Assembly (NCBI GenBank): GCA_018340805.1
Contig: JACMZG010000008.1
Location: 56,146,708-56,210,707, forward strand
Length of the DNA stretch: 64,000 nucleotides
Source of the DNA: Microvelia longipes
Taxonomy: Eukaryota; Arthropoda; Insecta; Hemiptera; Veliidae
Reading direction: 5' to 3'
This document shows positions 11,741 through 24,370 of the stretch, one piece after another (position 1 is the first letter of the stretch; each line of letters starts with the position of its first letter). The notes under the pieces are model-generated. The model was not told the origin of the DNA, ran no database searches, and saw only the letters and a list, made by a program, of their open reading frames with translations. Made by a program: the position numbers and the translations under genes.

Positions 11741-12438
11741 CAAAAGTTTCTCAGCCTTTTTGATCCGCGACCCAAGATATTTAATTGTAAGTATCTTGCG
11801 ACCCAAATTTTATCAGCATCTAGGGTGCTGTATTACTAGAATAGTAAATTATTATTTGCTACATTTAATACAATGGTCCACAGTTGCTCATTTTGTTGAA
11901 GCGATTTTGGTAGGCGTAGCGAGCCATAGAGAGAATTTTTTTCTTTTATTTTGAGAATTTCGTGAGGTCTTGGGCTTTTTTTTGAAGTTAGGTCCTGAAC
12001 AGTCAAACACCAGACCATAATGATGGTTTTACTTTTATTCTAACTTTATTTTTAATACAGGTGACGAAAATTCTAGGAAGTGCAATGTCTTGATTGGTCC
12101 ATTCTCCCTGAATACAGTTTAGAATATATACAATTGAATAGAGCAACAAAATGTATAAGTTATAGAAATAAACCTATATAAAGCAATATGTATCTAATAA
12201 AGAGTGGAATACAATTGTCAAACACAAGGGGGATGGGATAATCGAGCTCAAACTATACAAGTTTAAACTAGAAAATTAAAACTAATATAGCTTAAATAAT
12301 GACAAATATTTTTGTTGTATTCATTTTTTTTAAAGTATTCCTGAATATTTTTGTAATTTTGTTTGAAAATATATGCACCAATTTATTTTTATGCGACCCA
12401 ACTATATTTGTCTACGACCCAAGGGTTGAGAATCGCTG
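11741..12438. mobile_element. Non-autonomous hAT element (Charlie/SPIN-like ends)
   Basis: The left end reads TTTCTCAGCCTTTTTGATCC then GCGACCC; the right end, reverse-complemented, reads CAGCGATTCTCAACCCTTGG then GTCG. These resemble the CAGNGGTTCTCAACC...GCGACCC termini of Charlie/SPIN-type hATs. CGACCC repeats near both ends. About 0.7 kb with no transposase, so mobilised in trans if at all. The left terminus is degenerate and the target duplication uncertain (TTATAGAT near the left, TTAAAGAT at the right). Confidence 0.7.
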
Positions 12439-12439
12439 T

Positions 12440-14770
12440 TAAAGATATAAAGATATATTTTATTTAATGTTACAATTTAATTAAAACAACTCTGATGTCT
12501 TTCAGCCAACTGTTAAGTGCAATATAAATATATTTGTATATCCTCCTTTATGATCTTAATCTCAAAAGTTCATTTTTTCCTTTGAAAATCCGTATAAAGA
12601 ATCTATTGCAAAAAAGGAATGCAACAAAAAGTTGAGTCAATAAGTTAGCAACAGAATAATGGATAGGTTACATCTATAGGAGGGGAAAAAGAAACAGCCA
12701 GCAAAACCAAGCTGAATCGAAACCGAACAACCCAACCAGATGGCAAGTAAATATTTTATTCGACAAAAAAAAAGTTCTTAGGTTTGCTCTATAGAAAGAA
12801 AATTGTTTAGAAGAGGCGGTTAGGGAGGTCAAGCCAGTGAAATATGAGTTTTATATACAAGGAAAACCTTAACATTGTATAGTGTACACTCAGGTGTCTA
12901 AACTACCTCAAACCCCATCGGTATAGCGAGAGAGAGAGAAAGAAGAAAATGTTTAACAAAATAAACACCAAACTACATCTGGAACAAAACTATTTTCAAA
13001 TTGCTTCGTAAAAAATTCATTCAAGACAAATAAAATTCAGCTGTAAGAAACAGAAACTTCGGTAGTGATTCAAACAAATCAATAATAATAAAATTCAACT
13101 TTAGTCTAGACTTGGGTAAAGAATTATGAAAGTGCGACAAAATTAATTTCTGCTTATAATTGACAATTGACAGCATGTTAATTTGTAGCATTAGGGGTTC
13201 CATCCACAATTAAGTTTTTTGTGGAAGAAATCCCCAGTCATATAAAAAGTATTTAAATGAGGTTGTTCCGATCGGAGTAAAAAAGAACATTAAATAATGA
13301 CTGCAGTAACGTAATGAATAGATAGAAAATCCCATAGAAAATACAACGAAAAACATTAAATAAGCGAAACCGACGCGATTTAAAAAGAAGTTAAAAGTTA
13401 ATCACACCTAAAAGTGTAACTTTAAAATTTTAGGGTAAGAATTGAAAAAAATCATTATAAATATAAAATGCTTAAGTTTGGCCGTACAAACGCAAAGAAT
13501 TAAAATATTATTTGCAAATTATAGTTAAAAAGGCATAAATAACTATTATTATATTATTAGAGTTTTAAATATAGGATATTAAAATAAATTTAGGAAATTA
13601 ATTAACTATATCGTATTAATAGAGCAACAAAGTGTTAATGGGTCTGATATAGGACGTAAGAGAATCAATTTAATGTTTATTTCGAAGTTGTCGACAGATA
13701 TAGTGGGTTATTTCCTCTTGAATACCAACAGTTATACGAAGCAACTTCATAAATAATAACTTGAGAGACTCGTGATGTGGGGGGGGGGATGAGATATAGC
13801 ACAATAGAAAAGAAGTGAAAAATAAATATATTAAGACAAAGTTAAAGTGGAAAATAGGGGATATTAAAAGTAACTGAGAAAACACATGAAATAGGTACGA
13901 CAATGAAGAAAGAAAATATAGCATTACACGACAGAACTAAGGTTAAAAGGACAATTTGCAAACATTTAGCAAACAAAATTAGACAACCTGAGGGGAAATT
14001 ATCTGAAAGCGTGTCTACCTTTTATTACTTTTCTTTTGCATTTAACCTGTCTTCAACAACAATAACTAGAAAATAAAACCTTCCAACTTATAAACTTTAT
14101 GTCGTAAAGGTTATATAAAACTCTTTAATGAACAAAAGTATTCATTATTCGGAAAATATTTTAACAGGGAACAATGAGAGCATCACAAATGAAAAATTTT
14201 ATTGCTTGGGTTAAAAGAAAATAAACAAGAAATAAATAAAAATGTAAAGAAGTAAGATACATTTGAGACAAAGTTTAATAATATGTAATAGTTACAAATT
14301 TTATTAAAAATTAATTATTCTTTCCATAAATACACAGACAATTATAATGGCAATGCCTTAATTAATCATGTTAAATCTTCAAGGATTATTATTTACATAC
14401 GTTATTTTCTCTTCTAAATGCTGTATAATTGAAAAAACAACATAGTTTACAAATCATTATACAGTGTTTTTTTAAAGGAGCACAACAGGACAATAAAGTA
14501 AGACAATAGGTTACAGCTCAGTAGATTCATTGTCGTCCTTCCTGACTGACTAATCAGTTTTAAAAGTAAAAAAAAATAACTTACGAGCTGAATAGAACTT
14601 ATAATTACACATCAAATCAACACTCTGCATACCTGCGAACACATAAAATTCAACATTAGAGAGCAGAAGAAAAATTAAATCAAATTAAGATTAAATTTGA
14701 GCGCTTAAGAAGTAAATTTGGTGAGCACTATGAATACTTTTATCCTGTTTACAAGTAATTAAAAACATTG
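12440..14770. other. No gene seen
   Basis: AT-rich unique DNA with a short GA-rich run (12929-12948) and a 10-base G tract near 13780. Open frames are short and unconvincing on both strands. Confidence 0.5.
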
Positions 14771-14771
14771 C

Positions 14772-14835
14772 AAATTATATATTATGTTATAATTATATAT
14801 ATTATATATATATATATTATATATATATATATTAT

Positions 14836-14867
<32 letters not shown>

Positions 14868-14897
14868 TTATATATATATATATATTATATATATATA
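14772..14897. repeat. (TA)n microsatellite, interrupted
   Basis: TA runs separated by ATTATA phase breaks. Confidence 0.93.
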
Positions 14898-15363
14898 CCT
14901 CTTCAATTCTCTACGAAACATATTTAAGCTTTTTTTAGATTTTTAGCTTAATTTTTTGGATAAGTATACAACTCTGGAAATCGGAGAAACACGAGTTTTG
15001 AGAACCTAAGAAGTCCCTTATCTCTCCACTTAGACAATTTTTGAAAGAGATTTAAACGCAACAAGTCAATGACCCGAGCAAAGCTATTTTGGTAACATAG
15101 AAAGCAAGTATAGTCAATAGTCACGAACAAACATGCTTTAGAATGCAACATGTTCATCCTTTCATATGTAAGCTAAAACAATAAAAAAGAAGGTTTGAAA
15201 CAATGTAGAAAAAAGTATTCCCGGTAGAAAGCATCAATACTACACATGGATTTTTTTTAGACTTGAATATTTATTTATGTAAGCTTGTATTAATTTACTT
15301 TTTGCCCATTGCACCAAGAAGGATATTATATAAATAAATAATAATGGGGGAATAATAGAAACC

Positions 15364-15530
15364 TTTAATTTACTGGACACCTCATAGCGTCTATGAGGTG
15401 TCCAGTAAATTAAAATAATAAAAATTAAATTAAAATCATTACGCATTTGCGTAATGATCTCTTACGCGTCGTAATAGATCATTACGCGGTCATTAGGAAT
15501 GTCTAGGGTTAACATTCCTTCATGAGTCCT
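15364..15530. repeat. Cluster of consecutive hairpins
   Basis: A perfect 24-bp stem (15364-15387 with 15391-15414, core TACTGGACACCTCATAG, 3-base loop CGT) is followed by ATCATTACGC/GCGTAATGAT (15435-15458), GATC...GATC around TTACGCGTCGTAA (15456-15480), and AGGAATGT/ACATTCCT (15497-15521). It may be the remnant of a small inverted-repeat element. Confidence 0.8.
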
Positions 15531-16800
15531 ATTTAAATAACTCCCAACTCTAGAGGCTCTAAAATGCCATTTTTTGTTTTGAGTCTTTAGCTGTCAGAGA
15601 AAGGCTTTGGCTCTTTAGGTTTTATAGTTATTATTATTATATGTTTTTTTTTTTCTTCTTTAAGCTCTATTAATTTTCTTATTTTTAATTTATTTATAAT
15701 TTTTTTTTAAATTTATTTCTTTATTTATTCATTTGCTTTTATACTGTTTATTTATACTTTACCACTATATTAAATTATACTACTATATTATAAATTATAT
15801 TAATTACTCCTGCTTGAGTGCATTCACAGGATTGTTTCTCTGCAAAGCCCCCCAAGCCACTAAAACAATTTAACTCTAACACTTGTAACAATCATAATTT
15901 TTGTTGTATTATTTAATAACAAAGAGTAAAAAATATCTCTCTCGGGTATTTTAAACTCTCACTGGTAGTACATAAGAACAAGAAAATTTTCATTTTTTCA
16001 CATTCAACTAGTAGGAAAAAAATAAAACAAAAACCATATTCCGAAAAGGCCTCATCCTTTTCTTGTACTTATGAGTATAATTTCTAAATAAAATAAAATA
16101 TATAACAACAAAAAAATATTTTTAAGTGTAATAAAAGTAAAAGGAAAGAAGTAGAGGAGTTATAAAGATGTATACTGAAGTTAGGTTGAAGGCTAACGGC
16201 TTAAGATAAATCAGATGGATTATAAGATCTAAGTGAGGACATGCCCTGGGGACGGGGACGATATTCCGGTCCAGGAAATAAAGGAACGACCTGGAAATGA
16301 AAGACCCGGAGATTTCAGCACCAGAGTAAAACTTTCCCTTCGCTTTGCATACGCAGCCCTTTAATATAGATTAACTTTTTAGAAACAAAATATAAAACCA
16401 CTTGACGTTTTCTTTTTATCACGGATAAAATCAAATCTTCAAGAACATTTGAAATAACAGTAATCTGATTAATTTGGCAATTAAATCATAACGATCTCAT
16501 TAAAATGAAGAGGATTATTTATTTACAAAACAAGAAAGAGACATGCGCCCTTGTATTTTGTTTTTAACAGATAAAATTCGAATACTTACAGATAATATTT
16601 ATCATTTATGATACTAATTAAATTTTAATTACAGAATTTTCAAACATAAGTAGGTAAAAATAAATTAACATTCTCGGAAAGTAAATAGATTGGAAGATAA
16701 GAGCTAAGAACCCTATGGTTTTATTTTCCAATTTATTTATGCTTTACTCCTTATCTATAATTTATCAAGTATAATAGAAGTAAATATTTCGAAAAACATA
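15531..16800. other. No gene seen
   Basis: AT-rich; one slightly GC-richer patch near 16230-16350 without coding features. Confidence 0.45.
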
Positions 16801-16875
16801 AAAAAATCGGCTACGGGGTACCTCGATACTTTTCCTCACAACTTTGGAGACACTCTGATCGTCTCTTAGAACGGA
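16801..16875 (-). repeat. Family A 3'-end fragment
   Basis: ATCGGCTACGGGGTACCTCG and CTTTTCCTCACAACTTTGG, the reverse complement of the family A terminus. Only the end is present. Confidence 0.6.
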
Positions 16876-16974
16876 TTATATCATGATTATCCGTGTTTAA
16901 AGCGAGTGAATTAATAAAACGCAGCAATAAAATCTCATTTTACATCCTAGGTACTATTTATGTCCCAGCAACAA

Positions 16975-18012
16975 AAAAATGTGTATCACCAACACGTTTT
17001 AGGGTCTCTTCAGCATAGTTACATAATCTACTATTTAAGTCCCCGTAATAAAAAGAATCGGGTACAAAGTACCTCGGAACTTTTCCTCATCACATCGGAT
17101 TCGCTACGCTTATCCTCCCTGCTTCGGACTCGCTTCGCTCATCCTCAGAATATATGATTCGCCAAATTTATATTGCAACATGTCTTCGGTCTCACTTCGC
17201 TCGTCCAAAATAGTAAATGCATCCGTTTCATACTCAGCGATCATCCATTCAGCACTGAACACGCTCATGCATGCTGCTTAATTTTTGTGATGCAACAAAA
17301 ATCATGGATATATACTTGTCGAAACTTAGTGCACTTATTAAATAAATAAAAGTATACACTTGTACTAAACTTCGACTCAATTTAACCATTTTCTGAATTT
17401 TTAAAAAACGTACACAAGTCATTCAATAAAAATGTAACTAATGCTGATAATAAGATGAAACTTGCCACATATGTTATTCTTATACATGACTATATGCGTG
17501 CCATGTATATCTGAATCCGATCGCATAATTTGTTCGCGTTTTATAATCCATCGAAATTTTCGCTGAGTCATTATTGTGGGTTAATGACGTCATAAAAAAA
17601 TCATTTTCCGAATAGCAGAACTACAGCGGTAGACTGATTTTTGTACGAAATTTCAAATCTCTAGCATTAATACACTGGGCGCTACGATGATAACAGACAG
17701 ACAACTTTGTAAAAACCAATCAGGAGGCATTTAAAACACTTGAAACGAATAATTCTGGTTTCATCTCGGTCTCGGATTTTTCACAAACACAATAATTTTC
17801 GTTTATATACCTTTTATATACTTTTTATACCTATATTCATATACTTTTTTGTTTATATACTTTTCATTTACAACTACGGTATAAATGAAGAAAAGTAAAA
17901 ATAGGTATCAGAAATGCGTTTTAGGCTCTTAACATCTAGTTACATAATCTACTATATAAGTCCCCATAATGAAAAAATGGGTATCAGAAATGCGTTTTAG
18001 ACTCTTCACAAC
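16975..18012. repeat. Repeat of about 70 bp flanking family A copy A2
   Basis: A unit with ACACGTTTTAGGGTCTCTTC and CATAGTTACATAATCTACTA lies at 16981-17054. A similar unit lies at 17903-17975 with a partial repeat to 18010. A2 sits between them, so it inserted into, or duplicated, this tandem sequence. Confidence 0.7.
17045..17895 (-). mobile_element. Family A copy A2
   Basis: On the minus strand it runs from CCGTAGTTGTAAATGAAAAG through CTGTTATCATCGTAGCGCCC, TGACGTCATTAACCCACAAT, the 5S-like block (17233-17291), GGACGAGCGAAGTGAGACCG and GGAGGATAAGCGTAGCGAAT to GAGGTACTTTGTACCCGATT. One of the two most complete copies; no coding sequence. Confidence 0.75.
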
Positions 18013-18780
18013 CTACTTCTAAAAAAATTTCACGGGAGGTCGAAGAATAATAAATCAACAGGGGCAATAATTAGTTAAAAAAATACCCATTATAAAATTA
18101 AGGAATCTCGAAATTAAATCGTGACTTAATAGATATGGGCAGCACAATATATAGTAGAGTGTTGAGGCATTAGGGTCAGATTATCTACTTTTCCCCTAGT
18201 GTAGAATAGGATATGATAAATTTCCTTTTATAAACCCTAAAACTTAGACCCGAACCTACTAACTTTTTTAAAACCTCACTTAGATCTTATATTTTATTCA
18301 GCTAACTTGGTCTATTTATGATTCTAAACACAACCATTTTCATAGCCAAAGCTTTTTTGTATCACTATAAAAATTTTGAAAAGATATTTTTATTTTCACA
18401 TTTTCTTTTAGAGGAGTTTTTTTCTGAAGATGGGTTTTAGGTAAAGATCTTCTTATACTACAGCCATTTTGGAAGATTTCCTAACGATAATAGCGATAAA
18501 AGGAGGAAAAATCAGGCTTGAAACGTAAGGGAAGTAAAAGAAACATGTTATATTATCGATTTTAAAGCCTTTAAGCACAAAACTGAACAAAATCAGAGGG
18601 AACAACTTATGTACTTCAATGCTATATACAAGAGATTAGTCTGCTTTTATAAATCTAATTTTTCTGTTGTGAGAGAAAAAAAGAAAATTTCCAAGTACTT
18701 TCCATTAAAATTGAAGAATTAGGTTGCATGATAATGTTTATGTTAATTTAATCCAATTTTAAGGTTCTTATAGTCAATTA
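18013..18780. other. No gene seen
   Basis: AT-rich unique DNA. Confidence 0.5.
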
Positions 18781-19240
18781 GTTTTAGTGAATTTCCTTTG
18801 GAAATAATTCGCTAATGGGATAGACTGCATGGCAGAAGTCGGATTTTTTACTCCAGCGGGCCAGCAGTGACCTAATTCCACACTGGCCAGCCGGAATTGA
18901 GTACTTTTTGCCAGAATTGCCTCTAGTATCCGGACACACGGACAAAAGAGACAAAATCAGGCCCGTAGCCCAAGGAGCCTGGAAAAAATGTCGCCCCCTG
19001 TAAGAAATAATTTTTTGCGGAATGTGTGAATAAAAGTATTGGCTGGCTACAGGTCTAGGCCGAATGTACAGGCTTCCCCGCTCGGCCTACGGCAAACTTA
19101 TTCACAAAAAGGTAATTTAAAATTGTTCGTTTATACCAAAAAACTAGTGCCAGCTGCGCAGGCCGGTTAGCGCAAAATAGCTTGTGAAGTCTGGCCAGGG
19201 TAAATAAACTAAGTCTGCATGCCGACCTATTAGTGCTTGT
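18781..19240. repeat. Degenerate repeat fragment with family D-type terminus
   Basis: Starts GAATTTCCTTTGGAAATAAT and TTCGCTAATGGGATAGAC, like the family D edge. It continues with GCCGGAATTGAG and a GC-richer patch (18900-19220) containing short inverted segments (TGTGTGAATAA with TTATTCACA). Confidence 0.45.
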
Positions 19241-20984
19241 TACATCTTAAATTACCAATATAAAAAATATGTCTTTTAGCTAAATCCACTAAACCGTGAC
19301 TTAAAAACGTATACTAAGCTCCAGTGTCGGAGAAGGTGATCAAATATATTTATTGTGTTCGTGAGAATTACTCATTACTTCTATAGTTTTGTTGGCAGCA
19401 CTATGATGACTCGTCAAAAATAGGTCTGTCAACTGAAATACTCTTGTTTTCTATTAATGATTAATACATGATAAATAACAATGCCCGCTAAGAACCTAGA
19501 CGCTAATTAGAGATAAACCGTAAGGGAATCATCTCAGGTGGTAATTGCAATCGTTACGCTTAAAGTATAATCTAAAATTGGCGATAATTTATTTGAACAA
19601 ATCCTATTAAAACTGAAAGTGGAACTTGAGATTCGAACTTAAGACTTCCGAGGAATCAAAGATTACAATTATTAACGTTTTAACTTTACTCCACCGCAAA
19701 AATGATATCATTAAGTTTGAAACTTGAAACTGATTTGATTTATTTGTAAGTAAATTGTGAACTTATTAATTAACTCATTAAGTTATTTTTGAGGAATGTT
19801 TTTTTCTGTTTACCCATAATTTACCAAACATTTTTTTCAGAAGCTTAACACAGTTAGCGTATTAACACAGTTATACTATACGCTTCTTATATTTTCTTGA
19901 TTAAGTTTATTGGAGTTCTTGATTTAATAAGAAAACATAATTTAAGTGACAAAGGCAAAAATAAAAAAAAATGTGAAAAAATAATTCAGTAGAAAAACAT
20001 ATAATAGAGTATAATAAATAAAAAAAAGTTAAATGGAAAAGGAAAAAGAAAAATATATTAGTAAATAACAAATGGTAAAGAAACAAAAAAAGAAACATCA
20101 AGAATAAAAACATAAACAAAATTCAACTGTAAGGAAACTATTTGCATGCATAAAAACACAAAACACTAATTTGCTCAAACATCAGGAAAAACAAAATCGA
20201 ATGTCAAATCGCATTACACGGCTCTTAGCGTGATTTTAAAGAATTATGCCAGCATATTTTTCTTTTGAAAGGAAGTAGGTGGCGATTCCTCGCAGGGGTG
20301 TAGGAAGGGTAGTGAGATGTGTGACGGAAAAAAATAGAAAATGAATCATTGTCACGCGATTGATTTTCAAGAAGTAAAGAGAAAAAGAGAGAGAGAAAGA
20401 GGACTGTGAAAAGGAAGTTGTTAGTCAATAAAAATCGTGATCGGAGAACTAAAAAAGAAATAAAATATATTTTTCTGTCTGACCACACACAGGTGGCATC
20501 TAAACATATAGCTGCTTCACTATCAGTTTTATTTAATTAAAATTGCTATGATTTTTATTAGCATTAAGAACGTGATGTTATACATGATTCAGCAGAGCAA
20601 GTAAAATTTATTAATCTACTATTTATGTATGTATGCATTTTAAAGATTTAGTTTCTGTATAGTAAAAAAATTGTAATTAAGAGTACAAGATTGTGCCATA
20701 CCGCGGAGACTTAACATTATTAGAATTTACAAGTTCATCCCAAGCTTCTACGTCGTACAACTAATACAAATAGACAGGCTCTTCTGAACTAAACGCTCAT
20801 GAGTTAAATTAACACTACATGACACCTGAGGAAGAAGTTTACAAAAGTAGAACGGACGTCAAGATTTTCTTTTTTTCTACGCGATTATTACCGGAAAACT
20901 AAAGACAAAATAAAGCACAAAATACTATTTTAAGTATAAATAATTCAAATGATTAATATAATAAATATTTTTATTCAGTGAATC
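19241..20984. other. No gene seen
   Basis: AT-rich; a purine-rich run (about 19960-20105) makes long minus-strand Phe/Leu-rich open frames that I regard as compositional. Confidence 0.5.
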
Positions 20985-21050
20985 CCCTCCACTCTCCATG
21001 ACCCTAATCTAATGAGCTCAATTTTCCTTTATAAATTCGCTAAAAAGAGA
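20985..21050 (-). repeat. Family B terminal fragment
   Basis: CTCTCCATGACCCTAATCTA and TAAATTCGCTAAAAAGAG match the family B end seen near 49290 and 52945. Confidence 0.5.
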
Positions 21051-21254
21051 TAAAGCGACACTATATTAATGCGCAAATTCTAAAATGACAAAAATAAAAT
21101 GTTGGGCCAAGTAAAAAACTCACAAATGGTATTTTCAAAAGTTAGAAAATAGATGATAAATATATCAACATTTATTTTAAGTTATATAGATTTATTATAG
21201 TTGTGAAAGAATATTAGGTCTTAATGTTGTATTCAAGATAAGAAGTCTTGGCAA

Positions 21255-21284
21255 GGGCTGGGATAGGCTGGGCTGGGGCTGGGG
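21255..21284 (+). other. G-quadruplex-type motif
   Basis: Five runs of three or more G separated by 2, 7, 2 and 2 bases. It meets the G3+N1-7 rule, in a locally GC-rich stretch (21250-21310). Confidence 0.75.
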
Positions 21285-21310
21285 ATCAGGTGTCAGGTGC
21301 CTTCCCCTCG

Positions 21311-22345
21311 AGGCAAAGGATTTTCCTAGGCTTCTATTCTTTATATCACTGCAACCCCACCTCCCTTAAAGCCCTTTCTTCAATCTGCTGTACTTCTAGC
21401 TGCGCTCTCTTCCTGCTTAACTCGATATGTTTTTATATTGAGCCGTAATAGGTACTGATACAGAGGTACTTATTCTTTTGTTGGCTATCAAACCAACAAA
21501 AGTAGTTTGTTGGTTTAGTGAAATTTTTTGAAAAAAAATTTCTTTGATAGGTTTAGTGATAACTTTCTAAATGCAATATTGATACAATATTGATTGTACC
21601 TTAATCATATATGAATGCATCTTCTACAAATCTTATATAAGATTTTACCATAGTAGAATAAGCGTTACGAATTTAAATACATATTAGTAAATAGAGCTGT
21701 GGAGTCCAATAATGAAGAATAAAAAGAAAAAGTCTCTCCACTGTTAACTAATCATATAATGACATAGCTAGCTTTCAATCTTAACAGATCATCATTAGTG
21801 CCTAATCAACAAAGTAAACCAAAAATACATAATAGAAATAAATAAAAATATACAATAACAAACAATTAAAAGAAAAATAAAAAATAAATAAATCAAAATA
21901 AATCATAAGTTAATACAATCAATAAACAAATAAAATAAATCAAGAAATATTAAAGAATGTGGTGATGAGGCCCTTAATAAGATGAGAGTAAGCGGTGCGG
22001 TAACTTCATTTTAGAGCGTTCTGAATGATTTCGGTTTATGCTTCATAGTTAGGACAATAGCATTACTTGTCGGTCTATTTGCAAAAAAAAAGTAAAAGAA
22101 TACGCTCCAAAATAATGCGTTTAATTTTTAAGGCAATTTGGTGACAAATAATGGTCCTAGGTAGTGACACATAAAAGTGGTAAAATGTCTTATAATCATC
22201 AATAAAATCTAAAACATTCATCAAAAGGGCACTTTTATTCGCTTCTTTCTGATTTACCGACAAATCTTATTACCTGGTATACCCGAATTATATCATACCA
22301 CTAAAATAAAATTAATTCCCTAGCCAACAAAATCCTGATTTCATT

Positions 22346-22349
<4 letters not shown>
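21311..22349. other. No gene seen; short hairpin near 21477
   Basis: CTTTTGTTGG and CCAACAAAAG form a hairpin. The stretch 22000-22120 weakly resembles family F internal sequence (TTTCGGTTTATGCTTCATAG). Confidence 0.4.

Positions 22350-22411
<62 letters not shown>
22350..22411. repeat. (TA)n microsatellite, uninterrupted
   Basis: About 30 perfect TA dinucleotides. Confidence 0.97.
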
Positions 22412-22412
<1 letters not shown>

Positions 22413-23923
22413 CAATACTCCCTCTCTTAAACCTTAATGTTTTCTACAACTTAAAAAATTAGTGCGGTTCCACGAAAACGCTATAATTCGGCTCTTTAAT
22501 GAAGATAGTTCCCAACACTTGTCTATATATTTTTATATAGACTCGTAAGACATATTAACAGCACAAGCTGTGTAATAACATGCACGAGTTTCCATTAACA
22601 CACGTACCCCTGTCTTAGCATGGCACAAAATATGCAACGTATGTTGGTAAAAATATTCAGTAGTTTCTTATAACGGATGAGATTAAAAAAACATTAAAAA
22701 GAAAGAAGTTGCAAAAAAATGTTTTAAGTCCGTTGATGAGGATAAAAGAAGAGACGAAAACAGTGGCAACAATGATATACGAATATTTGCAACAGAATGT
22801 TTACATAAGCGAACATAAATTGCTAATCATATTACTGTACAATTGATATCAAATTGTATTCCATCAAGAGAGATATCTCCATCAAAATATCCCCCCCTAT
22901 ATAACAGTTTATCTGCAAACACGTATTCTACATCTACATAGTAGGAAATAAGAGTCGCGACATTGTGTAAATATTTTGTTCAAATCGATACAGGTGAAAG
23001 TATTAGGCATTCACGACCCAACTTCACCAGAAGGAATACTTAGGGATGTGAGTAAATCCTGTCTAAAAAGAACCCGCTAAAGCCTTGGAGGTTATTTCCA
23101 ATACGCAAAACTTAGTCCAAAAGAGGGCCTTTCAATCCCTCTTTCACCCCCAATGAAAACCCAAAATGAAACTAGGTTTTAGAAAGGAAAAGGAAGGAAA
23201 CTAATAAAACTTACTTTTTTCTCGAGTTAGGGTTCTTAACACGTATATCAGCTACAAGACATTTTTGGACAACATTCACACTCCAATACTCTCTACATCC
23301 TTTAAACTCTATTAACACGTTGACAGAAATAATATATTATCAAAGTAAACGAGTTAGAAGTTCACTAGAGTTCTATACAAGTTTTATACTGAGATGGTAA
23401 CAAGTTGAACATAACATACAACATAAAAACCAATAACTTCTTAAAAAACTAATTCCAACAATAAGAGGATAAATTAAAAAAAAAACAATCTCACTCTTCA
23501 ATTTAGTAATATAATATAAATCAGCAAAATTGAATTAATAGCATAGAATATTAAGGCCCTACTGCAAATAGAGAGGGTAAAAGTAATTAAAGAAAATCAA
23601 CCCTGCTCTAAGTAAAATATTCGAAATAGAAAAAGGGGCGATTCAAAGAGGACAATTTTAAATAAACTTAGCTAATTGCTCTCTTATTTTACCAGATAAT
23701 AGTCAAAGCAGGGCTTAGAATGTCTTGAAATAAAACTAGGAAGGAAGTGTTGTTTTAGATTCATGATATTTTTGCTTATAGAATCAAAGATATTTTATTT
23801 TAAGTTAATTACCCCCTCCCCCCCAAAAAAATGAATCTATCTTCTAGGAGATCTTTGTGAGGTAAATAATGTCATGAAATTAGATAGTTTCTAGAAAGTG
23901 GCGTAGAAAAAACAAAATGGACC

Positions 23924-23925
<2 letters not shown>
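22412..23925. other. No gene seen
   Basis: AT-rich unique DNA; C-tract near 23814-23823. Confidence 0.5.
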
Positions 23926-23983
<58 letters not shown>

Positions 23984-23999
23984 ATATATAATATATATT
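23926..23999. repeat. (TA)n microsatellite at a family B edge
   Basis: TA repeat followed directly by a family B body (24000-24230). Confidence 0.95.
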
Positions 24000-24230
24000 G
24001 ATTTTCTATTGGGTTCGAATGATACTTTGTACAATAATTGACCTTATAGTTTAAGAAATGTGTATTATCGTTATACAAAATAATGACTCAGCAAAATTTC
24101 AATAAAACTCAAGAAATTATTAGATCCAGTTAAAATGCATACACTACAACGTACCTATGTTATACATAAGTAAACATGCAAGTTATCAGCATTAGTTTCG
24201 ATTTTATTGTATGTCATATACAACGTTATG
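24000..24230 (+). repeat. Family B copy (shares its core with family A)
   Basis: ATTGGGTTCGAATGATACTT, AATGACTCAGCAAAATTTCA and AGTTATCAGCATTAGTTTCG match the core seen in families A and B in the same order. Diverged. Confidence 0.5.
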
Positions 24231-24244
24231 AACAAATCACGTTT

Positions 24245-24370
24245 TACGACTAAAATTGTGGCAGCGTGCCACTTACAAAACAACTAATACAGCTAACAGC
24301 TATAAGACCACAACTAACCACAGTGGTGCGCGGAAGCCGCTTAGGTGCCTTCAGCCTCTAAGCGGCCAAT
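24245..24370 (+). repeat. Dispersed family C copy
   Basis: CAGCGTGCCACTTACAAAAC through GTGGTGCGCGGAAGCCGCTT to CCTCTAAGCGGCC. Follows a family B core here as it does at 47 kb, so B and C may form one longer element. Confidence 0.5.
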
